From Mesorhizobium sp. M7A.F.Ca.US.008.03.1.1 (GTDB lineage Bacteria > Pseudomonadota > Alphaproteobacteria > Rhizobiales > Rhizobiaceae): a stretch of 64,000 nucleotides of DNA. The position numbers and the translations under genes are program-made. The notes beneath the pieces are model-generated. The model made no database searches and was not told where the DNA came from. It saw only the letters and a list, made by a program, of their open reading frames with translations. Positions 44,582 through 54,891 of this stretch are shown here, piece after piece. The stretch is taken from the NCBI RefSeq assembly GCF_003997495.1, contig NZ_RZRU01000017.1, positions 1 through 64,000 on the forward strand, written 5' to 3'. Every line of letters starts with the position of its first letter. Within the stretch, counting starts at the first letter, position 1.

Positions 44582-44751
44582 TTGCGGCCGCCAGAAGGAG
44601 AAGAGGCAGAACTATCGAAGCCAGCCCGGGACCACCGTTTATGCAGCCAGGACCCGTTCCGGCGCATGAGCGGCCGACAAGGATGGCCAAGTCTCACATG
44701 CAGAGCACCCAAATGCCGCCGGCGGGGCCGGCAGCGCCGATTTTCTAAAGC

Positions 44752-45582
44752 TCAGGTCGTCCCGGCATTCTTCGGCTTGGTCGAACCGATCATCTTCCAG
44801 TTCTTGTAGAACATGGAATTGATGCGCTCGACGCTCACCGAGACAATGGCGAGCATGCCCGCGATGAGGCGGGGAACCGGGGATGGCCTGATAATGTCCA
44901 TGAACACGCAGTAGCGGCGGCCGTCATACTCGTTGACCGAGCGATGCAGCAGCGTGTCGTCGAAGATGAACAGCGGATTGTCGTACCAGTAATTCTTGAC
45001 GTTGCCGCATTCGACGAAAATCTCCGACTTCACCGGGATCAGATTGTAGAGAATGCGCAGGCTGAGCCGCAGCGGGCCGAAATGCCAGGACGTCGATTCG
45101 CGCTTGCTGAACACGGAAACGGCGATGGTCTTGATGTATTTGAAATCCTTGTTGAACTCGGCGACATTGTCGATCCTGTGCTTGCCGTACCACTGGTAGA
45201 CATACATGCCGCGCCGGCCGGCGCCGAAATTGGCATCGATGTCGGCGATGATCTCATCCTTGCGCGCCTTGAAGATGTCCAGGACCTCGTTGACCTCGCG
45301 CTGATAGTCGGCGGGAAACTGCTCCAGCTTCCAGACGCCCGGATTTCTGTAGCACAGGAGGTCGACCAGCAGATTGAACGGCGAAAGCAGCCAGGTGAAC
45401 AGGCCATTGCCGAGAAAATAGCCTGAGAACAGCGACAGATCCTTCCTGTCGTTGCGCAACACATCGATGAGGCCGCAGATGATGAAGATCGTCGTCAGGA
45501 TGGGAATGAAATAGAAGCCAAGGGCGAGGAGCGGGATGGCAATGGCGAATTTGCGAAGGGATTTGCGAAGGTTTTTTGTCAT
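44752..45582 (-). CDS. Aspartyl/asparaginyl beta-hydroxylase domain protein (LpxO-like)
   Basis: Protein of 276 residues with an N-terminal hydrophobic segment (FAIAIPLLALGFYFIPILTTIFII) and a C-terminal 2-oxoglutarate-Fe(II) hydroxylase domain. The metal ligands seem to be His in WHFGP and His in DDTLLHRS, with the 2-oxoglutarate arginines in SLRIL and the RR of DGRRYCVF. The residue equivalent to the His of the usual RxHL motif is Leu here. Relatives such as LpxO hydroxylate lipid A acyl chains. The ATG at 45582 is the likely start. Confidence 0.75.
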   Translation of the reverse strand: MTKNLRKSLRKFAIAIPLLALGFYFIPILTTIFIICGLIDVLRNDRKDLSLFSGYFLGNGLFTWLLSPFNLLVDLLCYRNPGVWKLEQFPADYQREVNEVLDIFKARKDEIIADIDANFGAGRRGMYVYQWYGKHRIDNVAEFNKDFKYIKTIAVSVFSKRESTSWHFGPLRLSLRILYNLIPVKSEIFVECGNVKNYWYDNPLFIFDDTLLHRSVNEYDGRRYCVFMDIIRPSPVPRLIAGMLAIVSVSVERINSMFYKNWKMIGSTKPKNAGTT

Positions 45583-45690
45583 TTTTCCACGCGCGACGCG
45601 CGATCCTGTTGCGAATGAGGGTGCCAAAATCAGGGCAACGGCCACCGCCCGGCCGTGCGCCTTGATAAGGTTTTTTGGGTCACCACACAA

Positions 45691-45710
45691 CGGCCGCGGT
45701 ATCGCGGCCG
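45691..45710. repeat. Perfect hairpin downstream of the DUF930 gene
   Basis: CGGCCGCG-GTAT-CGCGGCCG, an 8-base perfect stem with a tetraloop, 34 bases after the DUF930 stop on the minus strand. There is no T-run. It may stabilise the 3-prime end. Confidence 0.5.
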
Positions 45711-45743
45711 GCTGGCTGCCTGGTGAAGCCTGCCGGTGTCAGG

Positions 45744-46424
45744 TCAGTGCACCGCCGGCAGGCCAAGCTCGTCCCATTTTTCCCTGGGGACCAGATCGCC
45801 AACCAGGAATTCGAAGCCGACGACGCTTTCGCCGTCGCCAGCCAGTTGGCACCTGAATTTCAGACCATACCAGTTTCTGCGACTGCGGAAAGCAGCACCA
45901 TTCGCGGCGATCGTGGTTCCAGTGATTTTTTCCTGCGCCGTTGCGTAGGGTACGACCCGCTCCGGCTGAAAATCCGTGCGCCATCGGCGGATCTGATCCA
46001 TGGCTTCGAGATTGCACAATTGCACCATGCGCTCGTCGGACGCGAAGGTGGCGAGATCGGCGCGCGCCTGCCGGCTGCGCGGATCGGCCAGCGTCTTGGC
46101 CGACAGCATTTCGGTCGGCCGGATCATGGCCGCGGCGGTGGGCGGTTGGGATACGGGTGGGCTCGAAGCGAGTGGCGGTACAGCTGCTTCCCGCACCTCA
46201 GGCACTGCCGGTGCCACTGGCGTCGGCGGCGGCCTGGTCGAGGCCTCGAACTGTTGCGGCGTCAGGATGTCGACCGACACCCGCTCCTCATCCAACCGCT
46301 TCGGCCGCTTCGGCAACGGCATCAAGGCCAGCATCGCGGCGAGCAGCGTGTGGAAAACGACCGCGGCGGGAATGCCCCACGGCGAAGCCTCATCTCGGAG
46401 CGTGACGACGACCGGGTCACGCAA
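45744..46424 (-). CDS. DUF930 domain-containing protein
   Basis: Protein of about 226 residues. A short cytoplasmic N-terminus leads into one membrane helix (IPAAVVFHTLLAAMLALM), then a Pro-rich linker (about 60-110) and the C-terminal DUF930 domain (SRQARADLATFASDERMVQLCNLEAMDQIRRW ... WYGLKFRCQLAGDG). The layout resembles TonB-like periplasm-spanning proteins but the function is unknown. No ATG exists; a TTG at 46424, just after the rarA stop, is preferred over a TTG at 46460. Confidence 0.78.
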   Translation of the reverse strand: MRDPVVVTLRDEASPWGIPAAVVFHTLLAAMLALMPLPKRPKRLDEERVSVDILTPQQFEASTRPPPTPVAPAVPEVREAAVPPLASSPPVSQPPTAAAMIRPTEMLSAKTLADPRSRQARADLATFASDERMVQLCNLEAMDQIRRWRTDFQPERVVPYATAQEKITGTTIAANGAAFRSRRNWYGLKFRCQLAGDGESVVGFEFLVGDLVPREKWDELGLPAVH

Positions 46425-46429
46425 GCCTG

Positions 46430-47737
46430 CTATTCCCGCTCTTTGCGCAGCTTCGCCCAATAATCGAGCCGCTTCCTGATGTCGCGCTCGAAGCCGCGCT
46501 CGGGGGGATCGTAGAAGGTCTGGCGGCCCATTTTCTCCGGAAAATAATCCTGCCCCGAAAAGGCATCCGGCTCGTCATGATCGTAACGATAGCCGGCGCC
46601 GTAATCCTCCTCTTTCATCAGCTTGGTCGGCGCATTGAGGATGTGCTTGGGCGGCAGCAGCGAGCCGTGCTCCTTCGCGGCCCGCGTGGCCGCTTTGAAA
46701 GCGTTGTAGACGGCGTTGGATTTGGGTGCGGTGGCGAGATAGACGGTGGCCTCGGCAAAGGCGAGTTCGCCTTCGGGCGAGCCGAGATAGTCGTAGGCAT
46801 CCTTGGCGGCATTGGCGACGACAAGCGCCTGCGGGTCGGCAAGGCCGATGTCTTCCATGGCCATGCGCACCAGCCGGCGGCCTAGATAGAGCGGATCCTC
46901 GCCGGCATCGAACATGCGTGCAAGATAGTAGAGAGCCGCGTCAGGATCTGAACCGCGTACCGATTTGTGCAGCGCCGAGATCAGATTGTAATGGCCGTCC
47001 TGGCCCTTGTCGTAGATCGGCGCTCGGCGCTGGACGATGCGCTGCAGGCCCTCAGGATCGAAGACCTCGCCCGGTTTGGCTGCCCGCCAGACTTCTTCCG
47101 CGAGTGTCAGCGAGGCCCGGCCATCGCCATCGCTCATGCGTATGAGCATGGCCCGCGCCTCGTCGTCGAGCGGCAGCGCCCTGCCCTCGGTTTCCTCGGC
47201 CCGTACCATCAGCTTGGAGATGCTCTCCTCGCCAAGCGAATGGAAGACCAGAACGCGCGCGCGCGACAGCAGAGCGGCATTGAGTTCGAAGGACGGGTTT
47301 TCGGTCGTGGCGCCAACCAGCACGACTGTCCCGTCCTCCATGACGGGGAGGAAACTGTCCTGCTGGGCGCGGTTGAAGCGATGTATCTCATCGACGAACA
47401 GCAAGGTCTGGCGGCCATTGGCGCGGCGCAGCTTGGCTGCTTCGAACACCTTCTTCAGGTCGGCGACGCCAGAAAAGACGGCCGATATCTGCTCGAAGGC
47501 CAGGCTGGTTTCGCCGGCGAGCAACCGCGCCACGGTCGTCTTGCCGGTGCCGGGCGGCCCCCAGAAGATCATTGAGCCGAGCGAACCCGAACCGATCAGC
47601 CGGGTCAGCGCGCCGTCGGGGCCGGTCAGATGCTCCTGGCCGACGACCTCGCCAAGATTCTTCGGCCGCAGCCTGTCGGCCAGCGGCCGCCCTAGCGGCG
47701 CCTTTTCCGGTTCATCGACGCTGAACAGATCGGCCAT
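46430..47737 (-). CDS. rarA: Replication-associated recombination protein A (RarA/MgsA)
   Basis: AAA+ ATPase related to clamp loaders and human WRNIP1 that acts at stalled forks; 435 residues. Walker A is GPPGTGKTTVARLL, Walker B LLFVDEIHRFNRAQQD, sensor 1 GATTENPSFELN. The C-terminal part has YYLARMFDAGEDPLYLGRRL and the conserved ending PERGFERDIRKRLDYWAKLR. The ATG at 47737 starts the standard MADLFS N-terminus. It is 47 bases after the Deg-type protease gene in the same direction. Confidence 0.96.
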   Translation of the reverse strand: MADLFSVDEPEKAPLGRPLADRLRPKNLGEVVGQEHLTGPDGALTRLIGSGSLGSMIFWGPPGTGKTTVARLLAGETSLAFEQISAVFSGVADLKKVFEAAKLRRANGRQTLLFVDEIHRFNRAQQDSFLPVMEDGTVVLVGATTENPSFELNAALLSRARVLVFHSLGEESISKLMVRAEETEGRALPLDDEARAMLIRMSDGDGRASLTLAEEVWRAAKPGEVFDPEGLQRIVQRRAPIYDKGQDGHYNLISALHKSVRGSDPDAALYYLARMFDAGEDPLYLGRRLVRMAMEDIGLADPQALVVANAAKDAYDYLGSPEGELAFAEATVYLATAPKSNAVYNAFKAATRAAKEHGSLLPPKHILNAPTKLMKEEDYGAGYRYDHDEPDAFSGQDYFPEKMGRQTFYDPPERGFERDIRKRLDYWAKLRKERE

Positions 47738-47784
47738 GCACTTCTTTTTCGTTGGAGCATGAGCCCGAATGGACGGGCTGTGCC

Positions 47785-49272
<1,488 letters not shown>

Positions 49273-49411
49273 TCGCGAATCCTCCAAGGCAAGTTCGGGG
49301 GCATTGTCCCGACGATTGTGCAAAATGAAAGGCTAAGCCGCTGAAATCCGATTATTTTGGACTGCAAAGCAGCTATAGGTCGACTTGGAACTGAAAAACT
49401 GGTCGGACCTC

Positions 49412-50038
49412 ATGACAAAAAAACTCCTGTCATTCCGTGACTTTTTGAGGACCGGCACTTTGGGGCCTGTTTCCCCTTTTCTGAAAATGATCGACATCGC
49501 CAGTGTGCTAGGTCCGCCCGACGGCTGGATCACGGAACATGCAGAGACAATTCCGGTCTACTGGACTTTTGGAAAGCTCGAAATTTCCTTTGCTGAAGAA
49601 GCACCTCATCAGATGAACTGGTTTCAGATCGAAGAAGCAGGCTATCTCGAAGGAGATTTTGAGATTCTCACCGATCGCCTTGTGCTCTCATTGGATGGGT
49701 TCCGTGGAGACACGAAGCCTTCGGAATTCCTGGCTGCCGGCCTTTGGACTCCAGAAGAGGCAGCAGTGTTCTACGCCGCCGTGAGCGACGATATCTTGCT
49801 GAACATCTGCGCGGGTCCCATCCAGATTCATTTCCGAGTCGATACGGACTTCATCGAAGACGGGGACGCCAAAGAATACCTGGCCGGTTCCGCCGTGCCG
49901 CAATTGGTCAGAGATATCGATTCCCATGCCACTCTCGACAGTATCTATTCCTATTCCCAGCCGGCGTTCGAAGAGATCCCCGGCGCTTTCAATTGGAATC
50001 TACTGAGCGGTCGCGACTACCTGACCGTCGCTCGATAG
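49412..50038 (+). CDS. Hypothetical protein, possible immunity-like family
   Basis: Protein of 208 residues, MTKKLLSFRDFLRTGTLGPV at the start, then IASVLGPPDGWITEHAE, PVYWTFGKLEISF and NWFQIEEAGYLEGDFEILTDR. The pattern (short helix, LGPP-dw, W-x-[YF]-G-x-[IL]-E-[IF]-x-F) resembles a widespread family of orphan proteins that I associate with toxin immunity. There is no toxin gene next to it. Base composition is clearly less GC-rich than its neighbours. It is convergent with the ribosomal cluster. The start at 49412 is preferred over a TTG at 49385. Confidence 0.55.
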   Translation: MTKKLLSFRDFLRTGTLGPVSPFLKMIDIASVLGPPDGWITEHAETIPVYWTFGKLEISFAEEAPHQMNWFQIEEAGYLEGDFEILTDRLVLSLDGFRGDTKPSEFLAAGLWTPEEAAVFYAAVSDDILLNICAGPIQIHFRVDTDFIEDGDAKEYLAGSAVPQLVRDIDSHATLDSIYSYSQPAFEEIPGAFNWNLLSGRDYLTVAR

Positions 50039-50055
50039 ACCAAAGACGCTGGCAA

Positions 50056-50084
50056 CAAAAAAGGGCCCGCAGGCCCCTTTGAAC
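50056..50084 (-). terminator. Terminator of the ribosomal cluster
   Basis: On the minus strand AAAGGGGCCTGCGGGCCCTTTTTTG: GC stem followed by a T6 run, 21 bases after the rplQ stop. The A-rich left flank could also serve the convergent hypothetical gene. Confidence 0.85.
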
Positions 50085-50104
50085 TCAATTGGGAAAACCG
50101 AGCC

Positions 50105-50536
50105 TTATGCGGCTGCGGCGTCCGCGTCAGCGCTTTCGGCTTCGATGCGGGCGCGGTCGCCGGCGCCCTTGGCCGAGACGTCGCGATCGACGAACTCGAT
50201 GACGGCCATGGCGGCGTTGTCACCGTGGCGGAAGCCGGCCTTCATGATGCGCAGATAGCCGCCATTGCGGCTGGCGTAGCGCGGCGCGATGGTGTCGAAC
50301 AGACGCTTGACGACGCCTTCATTGCCGATCTGGGCAATGACCTGGCGGCGGGCATGCAGGTCGCCGCGCTTGCCGAGCGTCACCAGCTTCTCGACGATCG
50401 GACGCAGGTCCTTCGCCTTCGGCAAGGTCGTGACGATCTGCTCGTGCTCGAGCAGCGACACGGCGAGGTTGGCGAACATCGACTTGCGATGGCTAATGCT
50501 TCGGGCGAAGCGACGGCCTTTGAAACCGTGGCGCAT
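50105..50536 (-). CDS. rplQ: 50S ribosomal protein L17
   Basis: Large-subunit protein near the tunnel exit; 143 residues. MRHGFKGRRFARSISHRKSM, LLEHEQIVTTLPKAKDLRP and ARRQVIAQI are typical. An Ala/Asp-rich C-terminal tail of about 25 residues extends beyond the E. coli form. It is the last gene of the alpha operon, 104 bases after rpoA. Confidence 0.98.
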   Translation of the reverse strand: MRHGFKGRRFARSISHRKSMFANLAVSLLEHEQIVTTLPKAKDLRPIVEKLVTLGKRGDLHARRQVIAQIGNEGVVKRLFDTIAPRYASRNGGYLRIMKAGFRHGDNAAMAVIEFVDRDVSAKGAGDRARIEAESADADAAAA

Positions 50537-50640
50537 GGCTCTTTTCCTTCTTCAGTTGTTCAAGAGGCCGCGGCCTCTGATGGTTTTCCGCATGACCGTC
50601 GGATCGAGCGGCTCACGCCGCCGATCCTTGGAATTCATGC

Positions 50641-51651
50641 TCAATATTGGTCTTCGTAACGCTTGGCGAGGTCTTCGATGTTTTCCGGCGGCCAGTCCGG
50701 CACTTCCATGCCGAGGTGCAGGCCCATCGCCGCCAGGACTTCCTTGATCTCGTTCAGCGACTTGCGGCCGAAGTTCGGGGTGCGCAGCATCTCGGCTTCG
50801 GTCTTCTGGATCAGGTCGCCGATATAGACGATGTTGTCGTTCTTCAGGCAGTTGGCCGAACGCACCGAAAGCTCGAGTTCGTCGACCTTCTTGAGCAGCG
50901 CCGGGTTGAAGGCGAGCTCGGTGACGGCCTCGGCGGCGACTTCCTTCTGCGGCTCGTCGAAGTTGACGAACAGGCCGAGCTGGTCCTGCAGGATGCGGGC
51001 GGCGAAAGCCACCGCGTCCTCGCCGGTGATCGAACCGTCGGTCTCGATCGTCATGGTCAGCTTGTCATAGTCGAGAACCTGGCCCTCGCGGGTGTTTTCG
51101 ACCTTGTAGGAGACCTTCTTGACCGGCGAATAAAGGCTGTCGACCGGGATCAGGCCGATCGGCGCGTCTTCGGCGCGGTTGCGGTCGGCCGGCACGTAAC
51201 CCTTGCCGGTGTCGACGGTGAATTCCATGCGGATTTCAGCGCCTTCGTCCAGCGTGCAGATGACGTGGTCGGGATTGAGGATCTCGACGTCGCCAACCGT
51301 CTGGATGTCGCCGGCAAGAACCGCACCCGGTCCCTGCTTGCGAACGACCATGCGCTTGGGACCATCGCCTTCCATGCGGATGGCGATTTCCTTGATATTC
51401 AAGACGATGTCGGTCACGTCCTCGCGCACACCGGCGATGGACGAGAATTCATGCAGAACGCCGTCGATCTGCACGGCGGTGACAGCCGCACCGCGCAGCG
51501 AAGACAGAAGCACGCGGCGCAGCGCGTTGCCCAGCGTCAGGCCAAAGCCACGCTCGAGCGGTTCGGCGACCAGCGTGGTCAGCGTCTTCTTCTTCGACGA
51601 GAACTCGATCTTGTTCGGCTTGATCAGTTCCTGCCAATTTTTCTGGATCAT
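50641..51651 (-). CDS. rpoA: DNA-directed RNA polymerase alpha subunit
   Basis: RNA polymerase alpha, 336 residues. The N-terminal dimerisation domain (FGLTLGNALRRVLLSSLRGAA) is followed by a linker and the C-terminal promoter-contact domain (LELSVRSANCLKNDNIVYIGDLI, MGLHLGMEVPDW). The ATG at 51651 is chosen over an upstream start at 51681, because MIQKNWQELIKP is the alphaproteobacterial N-terminus. Confidence 0.98.
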   Translation of the reverse strand: MIQKNWQELIKPNKIEFSSKKKTLTTLVAEPLERGFGLTLGNALRRVLLSSLRGAAVTAVQIDGVLHEFSSIAGVREDVTDIVLNIKEIAIRMEGDGPKRMVVRKQGPGAVLAGDIQTVGDVEILNPDHVICTLDEGAEIRMEFTVDTGKGYVPADRNRAEDAPIGLIPVDSLYSPVKKVSYKVENTREGQVLDYDKLTMTIETDGSITGEDAVAFAARILQDQLGLFVNFDEPQKEVAAEAVTELAFNPALLKKVDELELSVRSANCLKNDNIVYIGDLIQKTEAEMLRTPNFGRKSLNEIKEVLAAMGLHLGMEVPDWPPENIEDLAKRYEDQY

Positions 51652-51752
51652 GATGCTTTCCTTCCGTTGACCCGCCACCATCCAATCGTGGCGGGCGACC
51701 TGGAATGCCGTGGAGGAGCGCCCAGGGCGCTCGCGCGGCGTTCGGTAAATGC

Positions 51753-52142
51753 TTAGACGCGACGCTTCTTGCGCGGGCGGCAGCCATTGTGCGGGATCGG
51801 CGTCACATCACGGATCGAGGTGATGGTGAAGCCGGCCGCCTGCAAGGCGCGCAGTGCCGATTCACGACCGGAGCCGGGTCCGCAGACCTCGACTTCGAGC
51901 ATGCGCATGCCGTGTTCCTGGGCCTTCTTGGCAACATCCTCGGCAGCCATCTGGGCAGCGAACGGGGTCGACTTGCGCGAACCCTTGAAGCCCTGGGCAC
52001 CGGCCGACGACCAGGCGATCGAATTGCCCTGCGCGTCGGTGATGGTGATCATCGTGTTGTTGAAGGTCGAATTGACGTGGGCAACGCCCGACGAGATGTT
52101 CTTGCGTTCGCGACGGCGAACACGAGCGGCTTCCTTGGCCAT
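51753..52142 (-). CDS. rpsK: 30S ribosomal protein S11
   Basis: Platform protein of the small subunit, 129 residues. ISSGVAHVNSTFNNTMITI, WSSAGAQGFKGSRKSTPFAAQ and the basic C-terminus HNGCRPRKKRRV match the family. It follows rpsM after an unusually long 140-base gap that holds the palindrome at 52196-52282. Confidence 0.98.
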   Translation of the reverse strand: MAKEAARVRRRERKNISSGVAHVNSTFNNTMITITDAQGNSIAWSSAGAQGFKGSRKSTPFAAQMAAEDVAKKAQEHGMRMLEVEVCGPGSGRESALRALQAAGFTITSIRDVTPIPHNGCRPRKKRRV

Positions 52143-52195
52143 GATAGTCCTTTCAGTTGATCTCTACACCGCCGTAATGCCAGCGGCTCCACCTA

Positions 52196-52282
52196 GAAGA
52201 GTGAATAGGGAGTTAGTGGGTAGTGACGAGGTGCGGGCGCTAGCGCCGCTTCTCACTACTCACTACCAACTACTTACTCTTA
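52196..52282. repeat. Long imperfect palindrome between rpsM and rpsK
   Basis: GAGTGAATAGGGAGTTAGTGGGTAGTGA on the left pairs imperfectly with TCACTACTCACTACCAACTACTTACTC on the right, around a GGGCGCTAGCGCC centre, giving a hairpin of more than 80 bases in the rpsM-rpsK gap. The tandem GTAGTGA-type motif looks like one of the rhizobial intergenic repeat families. It would be transcribed within the alpha operon. Confidence 0.65.
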
Positions 52283-52651
52283 TTACTTCTTCTTGCCGGC
52301 GATCGACTTGGCCGGGCCCTTGCGGGTGCGCGCATTGGTATGCGTGCGCTGGCCACGGACCGGCAGCGAGCGGCGGTGACGCAGGCCGCGGTAGCAGCCG
52401 AGGTCCATGAGCCGCTTGATGTTCATCGAGACTTCGCGGCGCAGGTCGCCTTCAACCTGGTAATCGCGGTCGATGGTTTCGCGGATCTGCAGCACTTCCG
52501 CGTCGGTCAGCTGGTTGACGCGACGCTCGGCCGGGATGCCGACCTTGTCGACGATCTCCTGGGCGAACCGCTTGCCAATGCCGTGAATGTACTGAAGCGC
52601 AATGACAACGCGCTTGTTGGTCGGAATGTTGACGCCGGCTATACGAGCCAT
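52283..52651 (-). CDS. rpsM: 30S ribosomal protein S13
   Basis: Head protein of the small subunit, 122 residues. MARIAGVNIPTNKRVVIALQ, GLRHRRSLPVRGQRTHTNAR and the basic C-terminus are typical. The start at 52651 is chosen because the family begins MARIAGV. No rpmJ (L36) gene lies between secY-adk and rpsM, as usual in this class. Confidence 0.98.
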   Translation of the reverse strand: MARIAGVNIPTNKRVVIALQYIHGIGKRFAQEIVDKVGIPAERRVNQLTDAEVLQIRETIDRDYQVEGDLRREVSMNIKRLMDLGCYRGLRHRRSLPVRGQRTHTNARTRKGPAKSIAGKKK

Positions 52652-52861
52652 GTTCTTCCCTTCTCCATGTGGGCCAGCCAATCCTCAAAAACAAGGCAGG
52701 CTCGGCGCTGTCTTAAGTTGCCCCGCGTCCGGTGGAGGCCGGCCCATGCGGGAGTTTCCAGTTCAATGCGGCTGCCTTGCCCTTGCGGACAAGCAAAGCT
52801 CATGCCTGATAGGAAGACGGGCCGCCATACCGCAGCGGACCGCTCCCGTCAAGTGCAATCG

Positions 52862-53458
52862 TTAATTTCCCCGCACTGCGTCCTTGAGCACCGCTTCGAT
52901 CTGTTCCGTCACGGCGTCGATATCGGCCATGCCGTCGACACTGCGGAGCTTGCCCTTGGCATAGTAGTAACCAATCAGCGGCGACGTCTTCTTGTAATAT
53001 TCCCTCAGGCGTTCTTCGAACACGGTCGGGTTGTCATCCTTGCGAACGGGAAGGCCGGCAGCCTGCGCCTCGTCGGCACGCTTGACGATCCGGCCAACCA
53101 GGGCCTTGTCGTCGACCACGAGCTCAATGACGGCGTCGAGGCCCTGGGAGCGATCCGACAGCATCTGCTCGACCGCATCCGCCTGCACCAGGGTCCGCGG
53201 ATAGCCGTCGAGGATGAACCCCTTGGCGCAGTCGGGCTGATCGATACGTTCGGCGACGATCGCGTTGACGATCGCGTCGGACACCAGTTCACCGGCATCC
53301 ATCACCGCCTTGGCGCGCTTGCCCACTTCGGTGCCTGCCTGGACGGCAGCACGCAGCATGTCGCCCGTCGAGAGCTGGGGTATGCCGTGTTTTTCTACCA
53401 GTCTTTGTGCTTGCGTCCCCTTGCCCGCTCCTGGCGGCCCAAGCAATATCAACCTCAT
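52862..53458 (-). CDS. adk: Adenylate kinase
   Basis: Balances ATP, ADP and AMP; 198 residues. P-loop LLGPPGAGKGTQAQ, STGDMLRAA, the DGYPRT motif and a short LID region without the zinc-binding insert, as in other alphaproteobacteria. Its start overlaps the secY stop (ATGA), so it belongs to the spc operon. The 210 bases to rpsM contain no gene. Confidence 0.98.
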   Translation of the reverse strand: MRLILLGPPGAGKGTQAQRLVEKHGIPQLSTGDMLRAAVQAGTEVGKRAKAVMDAGELVSDAIVNAIVAERIDQPDCAKGFILDGYPRTLVQADAVEQMLSDRSQGLDAVIELVVDDKALVGRIVKRADEAQAAGLPVRKDDNPTVFEERLREYYKKTSPLIGYYYAKGKLRSVDGMADIDAVTEQIEAVLKDAVRGN

Positions 53459-54795
53459 CTGGCTTTCTTCCCCCCGCGCAGCTTCGACTTCTTGATCAGG
53501 CCTTCATACTGGTGCGCGATCAGGTGACCCTGAATCTGCGCAACCGTATCGAGCGTGACACTGACCACGATCAGAAGCGATGTGCCACCAAGGTAGAATG
53601 GTACGCCAGTCGCCGAGATCAGGAACTCCGGCAGCAGGCACACCAGCACCAGATAGATGGCGCCGACGACGGTGATGCGGGTGAGAACGTAATCGATGTA
53701 ATCGGCGGTGCGCTCGCCCGGACGATAACCCGGGATGAAGCCTGAATGCTTCTTGAGCTGGTCGGCGGTGTCCTTCGGGTTGAAGACAATCGCAGTGTAG
53801 AAGAAGGCGAAGAACACGATCATCGCCGCATAGAATGCCATGTAGAGCGGCTGGCCATGGCCGAGCGCGGCCAGGATGGTGCTTGCCCAAGCCGGCATGT
53901 TGGTCGTCTGCGAGAAGCCTGCGACGGTGGCCGGCAGCAACAGCAGCGACGAGGCGAAGATCGGCGGAATGACACCCGACGTGTTGAGCTTCAGCGGCAG
54001 ATGCGAGGTATCGCCCTGGAACATGCGGTTGCCGACCTGGCGTTTCGGATACTGGATCAGCAAGCGGCGCTGGGCGCGCTCGAAGAACACGATGAGCGCG
54101 ATGACGACGACGGCCAGCACGATGATCGCCAGGATCAGGCCGGTCGACAGCGCGCCGGTGCGGCCAAGCTCCAGCGTGCCGGAGATGGCGTGCGGCAGGC
54201 CGGCGACGATGCCGGAGAAGATGATCAGCGAAATGCCGTTGCCGATGCCGCGGGCGGTGATCTGCTCGCCCAGCCACATCAGGAACATGGTGCCGCCGAC
54301 CAGCGTGACGACGGTCGAGATGCGGAAGAACATGCCGGGATCGCTGACGATGCCATTGCCGCCTTCCAGACCGACAGAAATGCCATAGGCCTGAACCAGT
54401 GCAAGCAGCACGGTGCCGTAGCGCGTGTACTGGTTGATGACCTTGCGGCCCTGTTCGCCTTCCTTCTTCAGCGCTTCCAGGGACGGGATGACAGAGGTCA
54501 TCAGCTGCATGATGATGGAGGCTGAGATGTAAGGCATGATGCCGAGCGCAAAGATCGCCATGCGCTGCACGGCGCCGCCGGCGAACATATTGAACATGCC
54601 GAGCACACCCTTGCTCTGCGAAGAGAAGGCCTGGGCGAAGGCGTCGGGATTGATACCGGGAAGCGGGATGTAGGTGCCGAGGCGATAAACGAGCAGCGCG
54701 CCGATCGTGAACCAGATGCGCTTCTTCAAATCCTCCGCCTTGGCGAAGGCCGAGAAATTCAGATTCGAGGCTAATTGTTCAGCAGCCGAAGCCAT
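53455..54795 (-). CDS. secY: Protein translocase subunit SecY
   Basis: Channel-forming subunit of SecYEG; 446 residues and ten predicted membrane helices. The start MASAAEQLASNLNFSAFAKA leads into RIWFTIGALLVYRLGTYIPLPGI (plug region following), and GGNGIVSDPG, FFERAQRRLLIQYPKR and the C-terminal GGTSLLIVVSVTLDT are typical. It is preceded by a 192-base gap after rplO. Confidence 0.98.
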   Translation of the reverse strand: MASAAEQLASNLNFSAFAKAEDLKKRIWFTIGALLVYRLGTYIPLPGINPDAFAQAFSSQSKGVLGMFNMFAGGAVQRMAIFALGIMPYISASIIMQLMTSVIPSLEALKKEGEQGRKVINQYTRYGTVLLALVQAYGISVGLEGGNGIVSDPGMFFRISTVVTLVGGTMFLMWLGEQITARGIGNGISLIIFSGIVAGLPHAISGTLELGRTGALSTGLILAIIVLAVVVIALIVFFERAQRRLLIQYPKRQVGNRMFQGDTSHLPLKLNTSGVIPPIFASSLLLLPATVAGFSQTTNMPAWASTILAALGHGQPLYMAFYAAMIVFFAFFYTAIVFNPKDTADQLKKHSGFIPGYRPGERTADYIDYVLTRITVVGAIYLVLVCLLPEFLISATGVPFYLGGTSLLIVVSVTLDTVAQIQGHLIAHQYEGLIKKSKLRGGKKAR

Positions 54796-54891
54796 GCCTG
54801 ATTCTCCGCTTGGTAACGCTTGATGGCCCTGAGGTCAGGCGGCGCGTTTCACCGAAGCTCACGAGATAAGCTCCGGGCTCTAAACATGCAA

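Noticed and set aside
47764..47781. AGCCCG/CGGGCT hairpin between the protease gene and rarA as a terminator
   Set aside because: It has a 6-base stem and no T-run, and the 47-base spacing favours read-through into rarA.
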